This document shows, one piece after another, positions 16,897-26,141 of a stretch of 64,000 nt of DNA; within the stretch, counting starts at the first letter, position 1; each line of letters opens with the position of its first letter. Under the pieces are notes generated by a model. The model searched no databases. It saw nothing but the letters and a program-made list of their open reading frames with translations, and was not told where the DNA came from. The DNA comes from Rhizobium cauense (GTDB lineage Bacteria > Pseudomonadota > Alphaproteobacteria > Rhizobiales > Rhizobiaceae): the NCBI RefSeq assembly GCF_019511525.1, contig NZ_JAEUAT010000004.1:186001-250000 (forward strand), in the 5' to 3' direction. The translations under genes and the position numbers were made by a program.

Positions 16897-18060
16897 ATGT
16901 CCCATCCAACACCGCGCACTGTTCGCTACGACAGACGGGCCGGAACCGTCGTTGTCGAATTCACCAATCGCTCGTCCTTCGCGGTTCCTGCCCGTTCGTT
17001 GCGGGGACTGGCGAGCGCCTCCGAAAGGGAAATTGCTGAAGTCGCGTTGCTGGGCGAGACACGACTTTATTGGAAGACCCTAGAGATCGCTTTTGAGCTC
17101 GGTGATCTGATGGAAGGTCTTCTCGACCATCCGGTTTTCATGCCGGGTCTGGCGAAAGCCGCAGAGGACGCGCAGGGCGGGAAAGGCGAGCCGCCGACGG
17201 CGGAGTGGGTCGGACCGGTCATCGAGTTCCTGGCGGCGAATCTCCCGGGCAGTCGCGAATCGGGATGGCAACATCATTTCGTGACGGCCTTTCAAATTGC
17301 TTGCGAGGCGCTTGTCGCAATGGGTCAGGCCGACGAAACCATTGATGGAGCAGTACCGCGGGAAAACCCCGAGTTGCCCGCAATCTTGCCCCGCTGCGAC
17401 GATGTCGCGGTTGCGGTTATCTTTCTCGCGGCTGAGAACGGGTTGATCACGTTTCTTCCGTCCGAAGACATCGGCCCACAGCAACCGCTCGGGGCAGAAA
17501 ACGAAAGTCTCCATCAGCCGCCCGGATACGAGAAGTGGGCTGCCTATGCCAGTCCGGGCGTTGCTTCACTCCTGCGCATGCTGGGCTTGCTCGATGGGAA
17601 CGAATGGACTGCAGCGTCCGAAGCAATTTTTTGGCGTGACAACCCCGTGGAATGGCGGATCGATTTCACAAAGGATTCCCGTTTCCTTGATGCAGTTAAC
17701 GATGCATGCGAGCAGATGCCGGCGAGGATACGAGAGGAGGTAGAACGTCTGGCTCTGGTTACCGACGAAGATATCGCAGTATACATGACCGGGGATAGCG
17801 AACAGGACGAGGGGGCCTCAAAAGAATGGGTGCTGAGGATGCCGCCAAAAACTCACGAGGAGGTGAGGGCGACTATACACTGGATAAGGCGGTATGACTT
17901 CGATGCACTTTTCTACAAATCTTGGCGGATCGACGAAGGCTGGCTGACCGAGGACGAGGCAAAACGGGCACTGGAGATTTTCAACGATGCGCTTGCCATC
18001 GCGATGAGGAAGGCCGTGGCCGCGCGGATGTATCCGCACTGGCCTCATTTAGCCGAGTAA
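16897..18060 (+). CDS. DUF2442 domain fused to unknown C-terminal region
   Basis: 387 residues from ATG 16897, with TGGAG upstream. Residues ~1-75 are a DUF2442-type domain (VVVEFTNRSSFAVPARSLRG, LGETRLYWKTLEIAFELGDL), paralogous to the gene at 15586. The remaining ~310 residues are mostly helical and acidic, with no motif I recognise. It ends the operon, 31 bp after the phosphoesterase. Two DUF2442 domains in one operon suggest a shared adaptor or binding role. Confidence 0.7.
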   Translation: MSHPTPRTVRYDRRAGTVVVEFTNRSSFAVPARSLRGLASASEREIAEVALLGETRLYWKTLEIAFELGDLMEGLLDHPVFMPGLAKAAEDAQGGKGEPPTAEWVGPVIEFLAANLPGSRESGWQHHFVTAFQIACEALVAMGQADETIDGAVPRENPELPAILPRCDDVAVAVIFLAAENGLITFLPSEDIGPQQPLGAENESLHQPPGYEKWAAYASPGVASLLRMLGLLDGNEWTAASEAIFWRDNPVEWRIDFTKDSRFLDAVNDACEQMPARIREEVERLALVTDEDIAVYMTGDSEQDEGASKEWVLRMPPKTHEEVRATIHWIRRYDFDALFYKSWRIDEGWLTEDEAKRALEIFNDALAIAMRKAVAARMYPHWPHLAE

Positions 18061-18382
18061 CGTCATTCAGGTAGCCCTGGTCATCCTCCTTAGCCGCGAT
18101 GGAGAGGCCCTCTACGCTGAAGCGAAGTGATCCTTGAACAAATACGGTGTTTCGGAAAGCGACTGAGATGGTTGTTTTCAGCGGCATGCTTTGAATCAAG
18201 TGAATCGCCTGGAGATTGCGCGCGTTCATGAAAGCGTGGCGAGGTTTTTCGCAAAGCAAATGCGGAACTGAAAATTGCGAGACGGTCCGAGAAATCAAAT
18301 CAGCCAAATGCCCCAAACCGGCTTGACCCGATCAGGCGCTTAGGCCCAACATTCTGACAACGGAAATTGTTGGAGAAGGAAA
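18061..18382. other. Gap after island operon
   Basis: No convincing ORF, repeat or tRNA fragment matching 8537-8578. GC content falls from here, so the island may end near this point, but no attachment repeat was seen. Confidence 0.4.
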
Positions 18383-18676
18383 ATGACCGAACTTTTGACT
18401 GCCGCGATTGATCGCCTGAAGATCATGCGGTCCGATACGGAACTTCTTGTCAACGCGCTGGCTGGGGCCGTCGTGCTTGCCGCCGCCGAAGATGCAAGCG
18501 CTAACGCCGCGATCAATTACGATGACATAACCACGTTGCATGCGCAGCGCAAAACCGAGGACCAAAAGGTCGCGCTGCAGCTCGCATGGCGCGAAACGCA
18601 AACCTTGGCGATCGCCATCCAGAAGCGACTTGATGGCTTTCGCGAACTGCAAGATCGTTTCGCCGAAGCTGCGTAA
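18383..18676 (+). CDS. Small helical protein, unknown
   Basis: 97 residues with a strong ribosome-binding site (GGAGAAGGAAA before ATG). Predominantly alpha-helical with alternating charged and Ala/Leu residues (LVNALAGAVVLAAAEDASAN); no signal peptide. Composition is protein-like and the start signal is good; function unknown. Confidence 0.6.
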   Translation: MTELLTAAIDRLKIMRSDTELLVNALAGAVVLAAAEDASANAAINYDDITTLHAQRKTEDQKVALQLAWRETQTLAIAIQKRLDGFRELQDRFAEAA

Positions 18677-19250
18677 GGTGGCAGGGGTTGCAAGATGCCC
18701 ACTGCTGTCGGGGGCATCTACCCGTCTCATAGCGTGCCGTTGCCTCCGTGGTAGTCCCTGACACCTGCAAGCAATCTCGCATTCCCTGTAGGGCCTTCGC
18801 AGCGAGTTCTGAGCCGCTCGAACTTCCCAGTCGTCGGTGGTACTTCCGCTCCTCAGGAGCTTTCTATCGAATTTTTACAATGCGAAGTTACGTGGATATG
18901 GGCTCTTGCGGCCGAAGCGGATCCACGGCACGCTAAATGGGCACCCTCGCTTTTTATTGTAGGAGTCAGAGCGCCAATGTCGTACGAGATCCACGTGGTC
19001 CGGACCAAGTTTGATACTATAGATGAAACCGGGTGCGTCATTAGTACGAAGTATGGTGCTCGCTGAACGAGCTCGCCTTCATGGGCACTCCTCTGCACAT
19101 TCTCACAGGCTGATGTAGCCAATGCCTCCGGCTAGCTGCGCCCAGCGGCTATATCCAATCGCCGGTGAAAACCGTTCTATCAAAGTGTCTTTTCCCAGTT
19201 GTCGCCGACGAAATCTGGCACCATCCTTGTCTTACAAGGGAGCCCCGAGG
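18677..19250. other. Gap with one truncated short frame
   Basis: Only a 29-codon frame (18977-19066, starting MSYEIHVVRTKFDTIDE) looks protein-like. It resembles the start of a larger protein cut by an early stop, so it is probably a gene remnant. Nothing else supported. Confidence 0.4.
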
Positions 19251-19961
19251 ATGGATCAGAAGATTGAACTTACCGACGTGCAGGAGCAAAGGCTGGATCT
19301 GTATTATCGACGGCAGTTGGCTTCGCTGCTTCGAAAAGATGCCACCGAAAAGAGAGTTGAAGAGGCATTGTCAATCACGCGGGACGCTAGTTTGCCGAGA
19401 GTCGCATTGGAATTTCGGGTAGCAGAATACGGCTGCATTTCTGACCGGTGGCCCTTTGAGAAAGGACTAGGCGCAGCTATCGAAAACTACGTGTCATCTA
19501 TTCGACGCATGCAGATGGTCCGGTTCTCAAACAGCTCGTTCAATGGTCTTACTGAAGAACATCAAGAGGCATTCGACGCTGTTGTATCATCGGCGCGGGT
19601 CCTCGAAGACCTTGAATGGCCTGTCAACTGGGAGCAGAACGTGCAGGCGATTTTGGAGCCGACCGAATACGGCCTTCGTGGCGGGAAATTAGTTCATCGG
19701 TTTGAGAATTTGCCGGAACTCACCACATTGGGCGACGAGATGCTTCTCCTTGGAACCCTGACTTTTTACAGTCAGTCGCGGTCCGGTCACCGAGACCCCA
19801 AGCCTTTCAAAGCTGTGCCTTTATCCGCGGCCAACAGCGCTCGCTACGGCAACATCGAGCTCCATCTTCGTCGTCACGATGAACAGGTACCCGATCGGTT
19901 CAGATATTGCAGCGACTGGATGGCCATTGCTTCCGATGGATGCCAAAGGATAGCGATTTAG
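19251..19961 (+). CDS. Hypothetical protein
   Basis: 236 residues from ATG 19251, with GAGG upstream. Charged, soluble, with helical segments (QRLDLYYRRQLASLLRKDA) and a middle part rich in Glu and aromatics. The last ~60 residues look less protein-like, so the C-terminus may be altered. No family recognised. Confidence 0.55.
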   Translation: MDQKIELTDVQEQRLDLYYRRQLASLLRKDATEKRVEEALSITRDASLPRVALEFRVAEYGCISDRWPFEKGLGAAIENYVSSIRRMQMVRFSNSSFNGLTEEHQEAFDAVVSSARVLEDLEWPVNWEQNVQAILEPTEYGLRGGKLVHRFENLPELTTLGDEMLLLGTLTFYSQSRSGHRDPKPFKAVPLSAANSARYGNIELHLRRHDEQVPDRFRYCSDWMAIASDGCQRIAI

Positions 19962-20149
19962 AGTGGCTTTTTTGAACGCCTTGTTTTCCGGCTTTCCATG
20001 CGCGTCAAGCGTGGAGAAAGCCACGGTGGATTTCCCGCAATTCAAGCACGGGGCTGACTGGTGACAGGCAGCCACACGAAATTGGCGGGATAGGGCAAGA
20101 ATGGCTCGTCGGCACCAAGCCCGATCCGGAGGTCGGACTTTCAAATGCA

Positions 20150-20798
20150 CCATGCGATTGTAGCGGCGCAGCCGGAACCGTGGAGTATGTCCGAGTTTGC
20201 GACGCCTACGGCACGGGCTACTTTTTCATTCCCGGCTCGGATACCTGCCTCAAGATTGGAGGCTATATTCGTACGGAGGTTCGCTTCGGTAGGGATATTA
20301 GCGGAACTTCCGACTGGTCATTCTTCACCAGAGGTCAGGTTTCGTTCTCATCGAAGAGCGATACCGAGTGGGGCACGCTCACTGGCCTCATCACGCTGCG
20401 GACAAACATCGATGACGAGACGTTCCTGAATGAAGGATATATCGACATCGCTGGCTTGCGCGTCGGTATGCAATATAGCTGGTGGGATGATGATGCGAGC
20501 GGCGAAACCGACATTCTCGCCACAAACGACACTCGCTGGAATGCTATTCGCTACCAATACGGGTCGGATAATTTCGATTGGTTTGTCGCTCGATGATCTA
20601 CCGGATGATTTCACGGATGGCCCGAACGACTACGGCGTTTCTGGTCAGATATACGGCAAGTATGGGCCAGTCAGCGGTTATCTCCTTGCCAGTTACGATC
20701 AAGACTCTGATGAGGTCGCAATTCGTGCGATTGGATATGCCGATATCGGCCCAGGCCAGCTAGCCGTTTATGGACTGTGGGCGAGCGGCGCGAACTGA
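20150..20798 (+). pseudogene. Rhizobial outer-membrane porin remnant (Omp2/RopA type)
   Basis: Reading through two frames gives YVRVCDAYGTGYFFIPGSDT and CLKIGGYIRTEV, the hallmark N-terminal loop of alphaproteobacterial porins, then beta-strand repeats to ASYDQDSDEVAIRAIGYA. The signal peptide is missing. A first frameshift lies before VEYVRV (near 20175) and a second at about 20590, where DWFVA passes into DDLPDDF. The product would stop well short of the usual ~340 residues. Nonfunctional remnant. Confidence 0.8.
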
Positions 20799-20925
20799 CG
20801 ATGCGCGGCCCTGAGGGGCCGGGCATCCTTTGGACTTTATGGGTCGGCCGTAAACGATGGTTCTATATACGTCCGGCTGAGTTTCTCGTCTTCAGGACGT
20901 CCCATTGGACGATTTGGAGTGTGAG

Positions 20926-21879
20926 ATGAGAAGATTTGCTGCTGTTGCCTTGGGACTCTGGGTTCTAACAGGTGGTAGTCATTGCATGGCGGAGGCCGTA
21001 TTGGCCGATAGTCCGTCCGCCAGGACCAACTCGATAGTCGACGGGAAGTCGAGTGTTGACGGTGTATCCTACCATTACCTACTTGCTCGCGGTGGATCAA
21101 AAACGGTCGTTCTGCTTCATGGCTGGGGGACCACATCCTACATGTGGCGATATGTTATGCCAGACTTGGTAGCTCGGGGGTACACGGTTCTCGCGCCCGA
21201 TCTGCGCGGGTTGGGCGATACGGCAAAGCCCGCCGCCGGATACGAAAAGGCGGCTATTGCACAAGATATTCGGAAACTGGTGGACAATCTTGGTCTTGGC
21301 CCTACGATAAATCTAGCAGGCCACGACATGGGCGGGATGGTCGCTTACGCCTACGCTGCTCAGCATCCCGCCGAGGTCGAGACTTTGGCGATTTTGGACG
21401 TGCCGTTGCCGGGAATAGAGCCTTGGGACGAGTGGGTCCAGGGCCCACGCACCTGGCATTTCAGATTTCACGCGCTGCGAGACGTTCCGGAAATGCTGAT
21501 TGCTGGGCGTGAGCTCGAATACCTGAAATGGTTTCATAACGTAGAAGGTGTCAATTCGCGCGCATTCGACAACGAGGCGGACGAAATATATGGCCGTTCC
21601 TATTCTCAGCCTGGAGCGCTTCGTGCTGGTTTCGAATACTATCGCGCGTTTCCTGAGGACGTCGTAGCGAACAGGACCTTCGCTCAGCGCAAGCTTAAAA
21701 TGCCTGTCCTCGCGATGAGCGGTGTTGGCGGATTAGGCGCGGTATACGGCGACCATATTGGCCACGTTGCGAGGAACGTTCGTTCTGTGGTCGTGGAGGG
21801 GGCGGGGCACTGGATCCCCGAAGAACAACCCGCAGCCGTGACGACTGCACTGACTGCTTTTTTGCCTCCGCCAAAATGA
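20926..21879 (+). CDS. Secreted alpha/beta hydrolase, haloalkane dehalogenase/epoxide hydrolase-like
   Basis: 317 residues from ATG 20926. Signal peptide (RRFAAVALGLWVLTGGSHCMAEA). Core motifs: oxyanion HGWGTTSYMW, nucleophile Asp in GHDMGG, catalytic His in GAGHWIPEEQP, which is the arrangement of soluble epoxide hydrolases and dehalogenases. The second exported enzyme of this kind in the window; probably acts on small xenobiotics in the periplasm. Confidence 0.85.
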   Translation: MRRFAAVALGLWVLTGGSHCMAEAVLADSPSARTNSIVDGKSSVDGVSYHYLLARGGSKTVVLLHGWGTTSYMWRYVMPDLVARGYTVLAPDLRGLGDTAKPAAGYEKAAIAQDIRKLVDNLGLGPTINLAGHDMGGMVAYAYAAQHPAEVETLAILDVPLPGIEPWDEWVQGPRTWHFRFHALRDVPEMLIAGRELEYLKWFHNVEGVNSRAFDNEADEIYGRSYSQPGALRAGFEYYRAFPEDVVANRTFAQRKLKMPVLAMSGVGGLGAVYGDHIGHVARNVRSVVVEGAGHWIPEEQPAAVTTALTAFLPPPK

Positions 21880-22302
21880 ACAATGCGGCCGGGCCGGCGA
21901 TCCTTACGGGTCGTCGGCTCCAAGAGGCCGGACTTCGGCGAGGATGCAAGCACCAAGTAAACGTCTTCGATTGCTCCGCCGTCGGTCGATGTTACCCAAA
22001 GGATGTCATCAACTCGGAAAACTCCAGTTTGATCGGAAATCAAGTGGAGTCGGAATGTCATTGGGCTGCCGGCTTGTTTGAAAGGACTGAGATCAGAGTG
22101 CGATATTGCTCTATCCGGCGATTGCTTGCCGTGCATCCTAAACTTCGGTTCACCTAGCAGCACGCTTCGTACGAATATCCGGATGGTTTCAATGCGCAAT
22201 CAAACTGAAGTGTACGTTGTTTGAGGTGTCGGTACCTGATTTGACAGGGCAGCTCCGATGCTCAGAAAGCTGATGCATCTGTGACAGTTGATCGAGATAT
22301 CC
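21880..22302. other. Intergenic stretch
   Basis: No convincing gene on either strand; frames present lack start signals and recognisable motifs. The last part presumably holds the promoter of the gene at 22303. Confidence 0.4.
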
Positions 22303-22825
22303 ATGGATTCCCTTCTGCCGACTTTCATCTTGCTCGCCTTCGCCGTCCGCTTCGTGAGTTTGGCTGTATCAACGGTCAATGAAATTCGCCTGCGGGCTCT
22401 CGGTTCCCGCGAAATTGGGCGTGCCAACACGATAACTCTCGCGTTGTCCCATGCGGCATATTATGTCCTGGCGACAGTAGAGTGGCTACAGAATGACACG
22501 CCGGTGGTGACATGGATATGGCACAAGTGTGCTGCTGTACTGCTGTCGATGGTCGAGTTGGTCTTTGTGATTAGAAGTCTCGGCTATATTTGGACCGTGA
22601 AGCTCCTGATCGCGCCGGACCATCCGCATATCAAATCAGGGCTATACCGAATCTCACGGCACCCAAACTACTTCCTCAACGTGTTGCCAGAGCTGGTTGG
22701 ATTCGCTGTAGCTCTGAATTCTTTTTGGACGCTGATTCTCGGCTTGCCGCTTTTACATGATCCCGCTGTCTATCCGGATCCGACAGGAAGAGGCGGCAAT
22801 GAATGTCGCCGTTGAGTGCTATTGA
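22303..22825 (+). pseudogene. ICMT-family membrane methyltransferase with C-terminal frameshift
   Basis: About 170 residues with four to five membrane helices. Family motif HPHIKSGLYRISRHPNY is intact. Frame 1 ends in an unrelated tail after LILGLPL. Shifting one base at the TTTT run near 22749-22752 restores the expected ending (YMIPLSIRIRQEEAAM) up to the stop at 22823-22825. One extra T in a homopolymer explains it: either a recent mutation or a sequence error. Isoprenylcysteine methyltransferase-like proteins in bacteria methylate small or lipid substrates. Confidence 0.7.
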
Positions 22826-22914
22826 GGCACCCCCTCCCATACCAGTCCGCCGCCCGCCCAAGGTCTATCGACGTCTTGGGTCTAAACTGCGTTAACCCTT
22901 CTGGAGCCACCCAA

Positions 22915-23364
22915 GTGCCGAACCTATCTACTGATCCTGCCTTTTTCGAACTCCTGACAAAGAGCTACCTGCGACTGGTCGGGCGGCCACTCGTCCACCT
23001 TGGCTTGGGTCCTGCTTGGCTATACGGAGAGGCTCGTTTTGTCGTGGTAGCGCACAACACCGATTCTGACCCGAGGTTTGTTTACGCGAATCGAAGAGCC
23101 CAAAATCTCTTCGGTTACGGATGGTGGGAATTTACCGCTTTGCCCTCACGGCTCTCGGCTGAAGCACCGGAAAGAGAAGAGCGACAACGATTGCTCGATG
23201 CCGTCACGACCAATGGCTTCATTGAGAACTACCGTTGTCTCCGTGTGCGCAAATCGGGTGCTCGGTTTAGAATGGAAGACGGTCTTGTCTGGCAGCTATT
23301 GGACGAGGATGGGAAGAGCCACGGCCAGGCAGCAACATTCTCAAAATGGACCGACCAGGTCTGA
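22915..23364 (+). CDS. MEKHLA domain protein (PAS-like)
   Basis: 149 residues from GTG 22915, which has GGAG at good spacing; an earlier GTG (22816) adds unconserved residues. Contains the MEKHLA signature: FVVVAHNTDSDPRFVYANRR, FGYGWWEFTALPSRLSAE, and RFRMEDGLVWQLLDEDG. The domain is PAS-like and occurs alone in many proteobacteria as a probable small-molecule sensor. It lies just after the ICMT-like gene on the same strand. Confidence 0.82.
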   Translation: MPNLSTDPAFFELLTKSYLRLVGRPLVHLGLGPAWLYGEARFVVVAHNTDSDPRFVYANRRAQNLFGYGWWEFTALPSRLSAEAPEREERQRLLDAVTTNGFIENYRCLRVRKSGARFRMEDGLVWQLLDEDGKSHGQAATFSKWTDQV

Positions 23365-23594
23365 CGGGCTGCGTCATCGGCTATTGAGATGTAATGGAGG
23401 CTGATATCGGAGAGTGCATGAGGCTGCGACGGATTGTCATCGAGCAGGCGTTCCGACAATGCAAGCGTCGGGGATCAGCGGGCGATCCGAGTTGGATCGA
23501 ATAACGGTCTGGCTACACACAACGTATAGTGACCAAGATTTTCCAAGTTATCTAACAATACCATCCCAGTGGAAGTCGAAATGCTACCCCAGAG

Positions 23595-24248
23595 ATGAAG
23601 ATGTCCGTTGAGAAAAAGCGAATCCTAGCTGGCGTTGTTGTGCCGGACACAGAAATAGTGCGGAAGGCCTTGGAGTACGCTGGAAAAGTATACGAGCCAT
23701 ATCTGTTCAATCACGTGGTGCGATCATGGCTGTTCGCTGTGAGCCTGGCAAAAATCCAGAATGTCGATCATGACGAAGAGGTCGTGGCGTTGGGTACCCT
23801 TTTGCACGATGTGACGTTGAACACCTCCTTTCAGGGACCCCGCCGCTTCGAGGTGGAGGGAGCAGATATCGCGAGACGTTTTGCTTGGGAGGCCGGCGTT
23901 CTAGGCAAGCGTGCGCAACTCATCTGGGATAGCGTTGCGCTCAACTCCACTCCGTCGATCGGGCTCTACAAAGAGCCGGAGGTAGCGCTGTGTACAGCCG
24001 GCATCTGCCTCGACGTCGTAGGACTGCAATATTCTCGGATCTCGGTTGTCGAGATAAGAGCGATCGTCCAAGCTTTCCCACGGCTAGGACTGAAAAAGAA
24101 GATGACCAGCTGCTTTTGCCATATGGTTAGAAACGTCCCCGAGACAAGCTATGACAATTTTCTGCGCGACTTTGGCCAGCGGTATGTACCAGGTTATCAA
24201 GTGCCATCTTCAGCAGATTTCATCATGGACACTCCGTTCGATAGCTAG
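23595..24248 (+). CDS. HD-domain protein, cyanamide hydratase-like
   Basis: 217 residues. HD-superfamily metal ligands visible as NHVVRSWLF (His) and LGTLLHDVTL (HD), around residues 47-82. Similar stand-alone HD proteins include cyanamide hydratases and unassigned phosphohydrolases. ATGs at 23595 and 23601 are both possible. Substrate unknown. Confidence 0.75.
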   Translation: MKMSVEKKRILAGVVVPDTEIVRKALEYAGKVYEPYLFNHVVRSWLFAVSLAKIQNVDHDEEVVALGTLLHDVTLNTSFQGPRRFEVEGADIARRFAWEAGVLGKRAQLIWDSVALNSTPSIGLYKEPEVALCTAGICLDVVGLQYSRISVVEIRAIVQAFPRLGLKKKMTSCFCHMVRNVPETSYDNFLRDFGQRYVPGYQVPSSADFIMDTPFDS

Positions 24249-24506
24249 CGGGCGGTAGTGGGCCTCACTTTCTGTTGGATACGCCTGAGCAAAAAGTCTC
24301 GTTCAATAACCGTCGCAAAAAATTGGTGCGCCGTCGCAGATAGCGTTTCTCCAAGCCGAGCCAAGCAAAACTAAGGTATAACTGTTCCCGAATGCCCGAC
24401 GGAGTAACATATAATCGTCAAGATCGCGGCCCTCCCCCTCCCAAGCGACTTGACCTCTCCTCGGCTCCCTCATTGCCGAGGACAGCGGACGCCACGTCCT
24501 TATAGT

Positions 24507-24539
24507 GGGCCGTCTTCCCGCCGGAGACGGCCCCTTTTT
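24507..24539 (+). terminator. Rho-independent terminator
   Basis: Stem GGGCCGTCT pairs with AGACGGCCC around a 9-nt loop, followed by a run of five T. The rest of 24249-24562 shows no gene. It would end plus-strand transcription from the HD-protein side before the convergent SDR gene. Confidence 0.8.
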
Positions 24540-24562
24540 CTTACGAGCTATAGGAATCAGGA

Positions 24563-25396
24563 TCAGTTCGAGAACCCGATTGACTCGCTGACGGCCAACC
24601 ATTTCGCGGCGTCCAGCGCCCGCGATCGATCACCACCATCTACGCGCTTCACCGCATCGCTCCCAAGCAACAGATGTTGTGGTAACTCTGAGCTCAGCGG
24701 AAGGTCGCAGATAACCGCGGCACACCTTCGCGGATCGCCCGGCTCCTGACCAACGATCGTCTTGCCGAACTCCATGTTTGGCCCAATGATCGCTTCGTAG
24801 TCCGGCAAGAGTTCAGGTGGATGTGCAAGGGCGGTCGCAGTCCAGTTTGTCCTGAGGCTTCCCGGTTCGATGGAGACAACTCTCACGCCCAATGGGCCGA
24901 CTTCTTGCGCGAGAGCTTCCGAGAACCCGCTAACCGCAAATTTCGCCGCGCAATAGGCGACAGTTCCCGCTGCCGCAACGCGCCCGGCGGATGAGGAGAT
25001 GTTTAAGATGGTACCCGACCTATTTGTGCGCATTATTGGTAGCACGGCGCGCACCATGTTGACGACACCGAAGAAGTTCACATCGATCTCGTGGTTGAAT
25101 TCGTCGGCACTCGTCTGCTCAAATGGTGCAACGCGCGCGAAGCCGGCATTGTTGACCAGGACATCGATCCCGCCAAAAGCGCGAACTGTCTCACGAACGG
25201 CTTTCTGGCAGAGGGTTTCAGCAGTAACATCAAGTTCGGATAGGCGGATGCTGTCACCATATTGGCGATCAAGGTCCTCCAATCCTGTGAGGTTTCGCGC
25301 GGTCGCCATCAACCGATCGCCGCGTGCCAAAACGGTCTCTGCAATCGCGCGCCCCAGGCCGCTCGAGCACCCAGTCACCAACCACGTCTTGACCAT
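24563..25396 (-). CDS. Short-chain dehydrogenase/reductase
   Basis: 277 residues. Classical SDR: cofactor motif TGCSSGLGRAIAE at the N-terminus, NNAGFA, catalytic Ser in ISSSAGR and Tyr-x-x-x-Lys as YCAAK, then PGSLRTNW. The TGxxxGLG form and length fit the NADP-preferring oxidoreductases often annotated as retinol dehydrogenase-like. Cytoplasmic carbonyl or alcohol redox enzyme; substrate unknown. Confidence 0.88.
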   Translation of the reverse strand: MVKTWLVTGCSSGLGRAIAETVLARGDRLMATARNLTGLEDLDRQYGDSIRLSELDVTAETLCQKAVRETVRAFGGIDVLVNNAGFARVAPFEQTSADEFNHEIDVNFFGVVNMVRAVLPIMRTNRSGTILNISSSAGRVAAAGTVAYCAAKFAVSGFSEALAQEVGPLGVRVVSIEPGSLRTNWTATALAHPPELLPDYEAIIGPNMEFGKTIVGQEPGDPRRCAAVICDLPLSSELPQHLLLGSDAVKRVDGGDRSRALDAAKWLAVSESIGFSN

Positions 25397-25520
25397 CTAA
25401 TATCTCCTTGAGAGTTGAAGCACCGGCTAGGTAGGCGGGGAGAACCAGGGCCCGAAAGTGCGCCTTGTTGGACGCAGCGTCCAAGACCGGGCTGCGACCG
25501 GCCCTACAACGTTGGCTGCC

Positions 25521-26009
25521 TCAGGGTCGAGTCCGGTATCTAACCGCAACTTCGATGGACCTCACAAATGGAGGACTGTACAGCTTGCCAACTCGTTCAC
25601 CTGCTTTCAGCTGCAGCGCGACGGCGCAGTTCGCCGAGATCTGGGCGCTTTCGGGTACAATGAACGTCGAGCTTGGCAGTGATGTCACGTCGAGAGTCCA
25701 ACAACTCTTTGTCTCAACATCCAGGATCATGAGTCTAAGCAGAGCGAAATCGCTCCACTCGCCAAGCCTTCCGGTATCCCAATTCCATGTCAATGAAACC
25801 ACACGGCTCGGATGGGTGATCAGGAATTTTGGGCAGAGTGCGACTCCGTTGACCCACTCACCGCCGATAAGAGCAACAGGCCCAGGTCCTGAAGCTGTCC
25901 AGTTGGCGAGGCGGCCTTCAGGTGCCCCGATTGTGCGGGTGGACACCATACCCCCGAGCCGCTGCAAGGCGTTCTGCTCTTCTGCGGAGAGAATAAGTTT
26001 TGTTAGCAT
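25521..26009 (-). CDS. Hypothetical protein
   Basis: 162 residues with a mixed beta-rich composition (VSLTWNWDTGRLGEW, CWTLDVTSLPSSTFIVP) and no membrane segment. A competing plus-strand frame (25465-26049) looks less protein-like. No ribosome-binding site stands out and no family is recognised, so the call is tentative. Confidence 0.45.
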   Translation of the reverse strand: MLTKLILSAEEQNALQRLGGMVSTRTIGAPEGRLANWTASGPGPVALIGGEWVNGVALCPKFLITHPSRVVSLTWNWDTGRLGEWSDFALLRLMILDVETKSCWTLDVTSLPSSTFIVPESAQISANCAVALQLKAGERVGKLYSPPFVRSIEVAVRYRTRP

Positions 26010-26104
26010 TATACTACCGGATGTCGAGGCGATACAAAGCGACGCTTAATTTCGCGTTCTAGCGAGATGAAAAGGCGCGGTTGGCAATCAATGGAAGGAC
26101 CGAA

Positions 26105-26131
26105 GCCGGGCGCACGGCGGTAGCGCCCGGC
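26105..26131 (-). terminator. Hairpin downstream of flgE
   Basis: GCCGGGCG (26105-26112) pairs with CGCCCGGC (26124-26131), just beyond the flgE stop on the minus strand. No T-run is present on that strand. Confidence 0.45.
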
Positions 26132-26141
26132 CGCGTATCGA

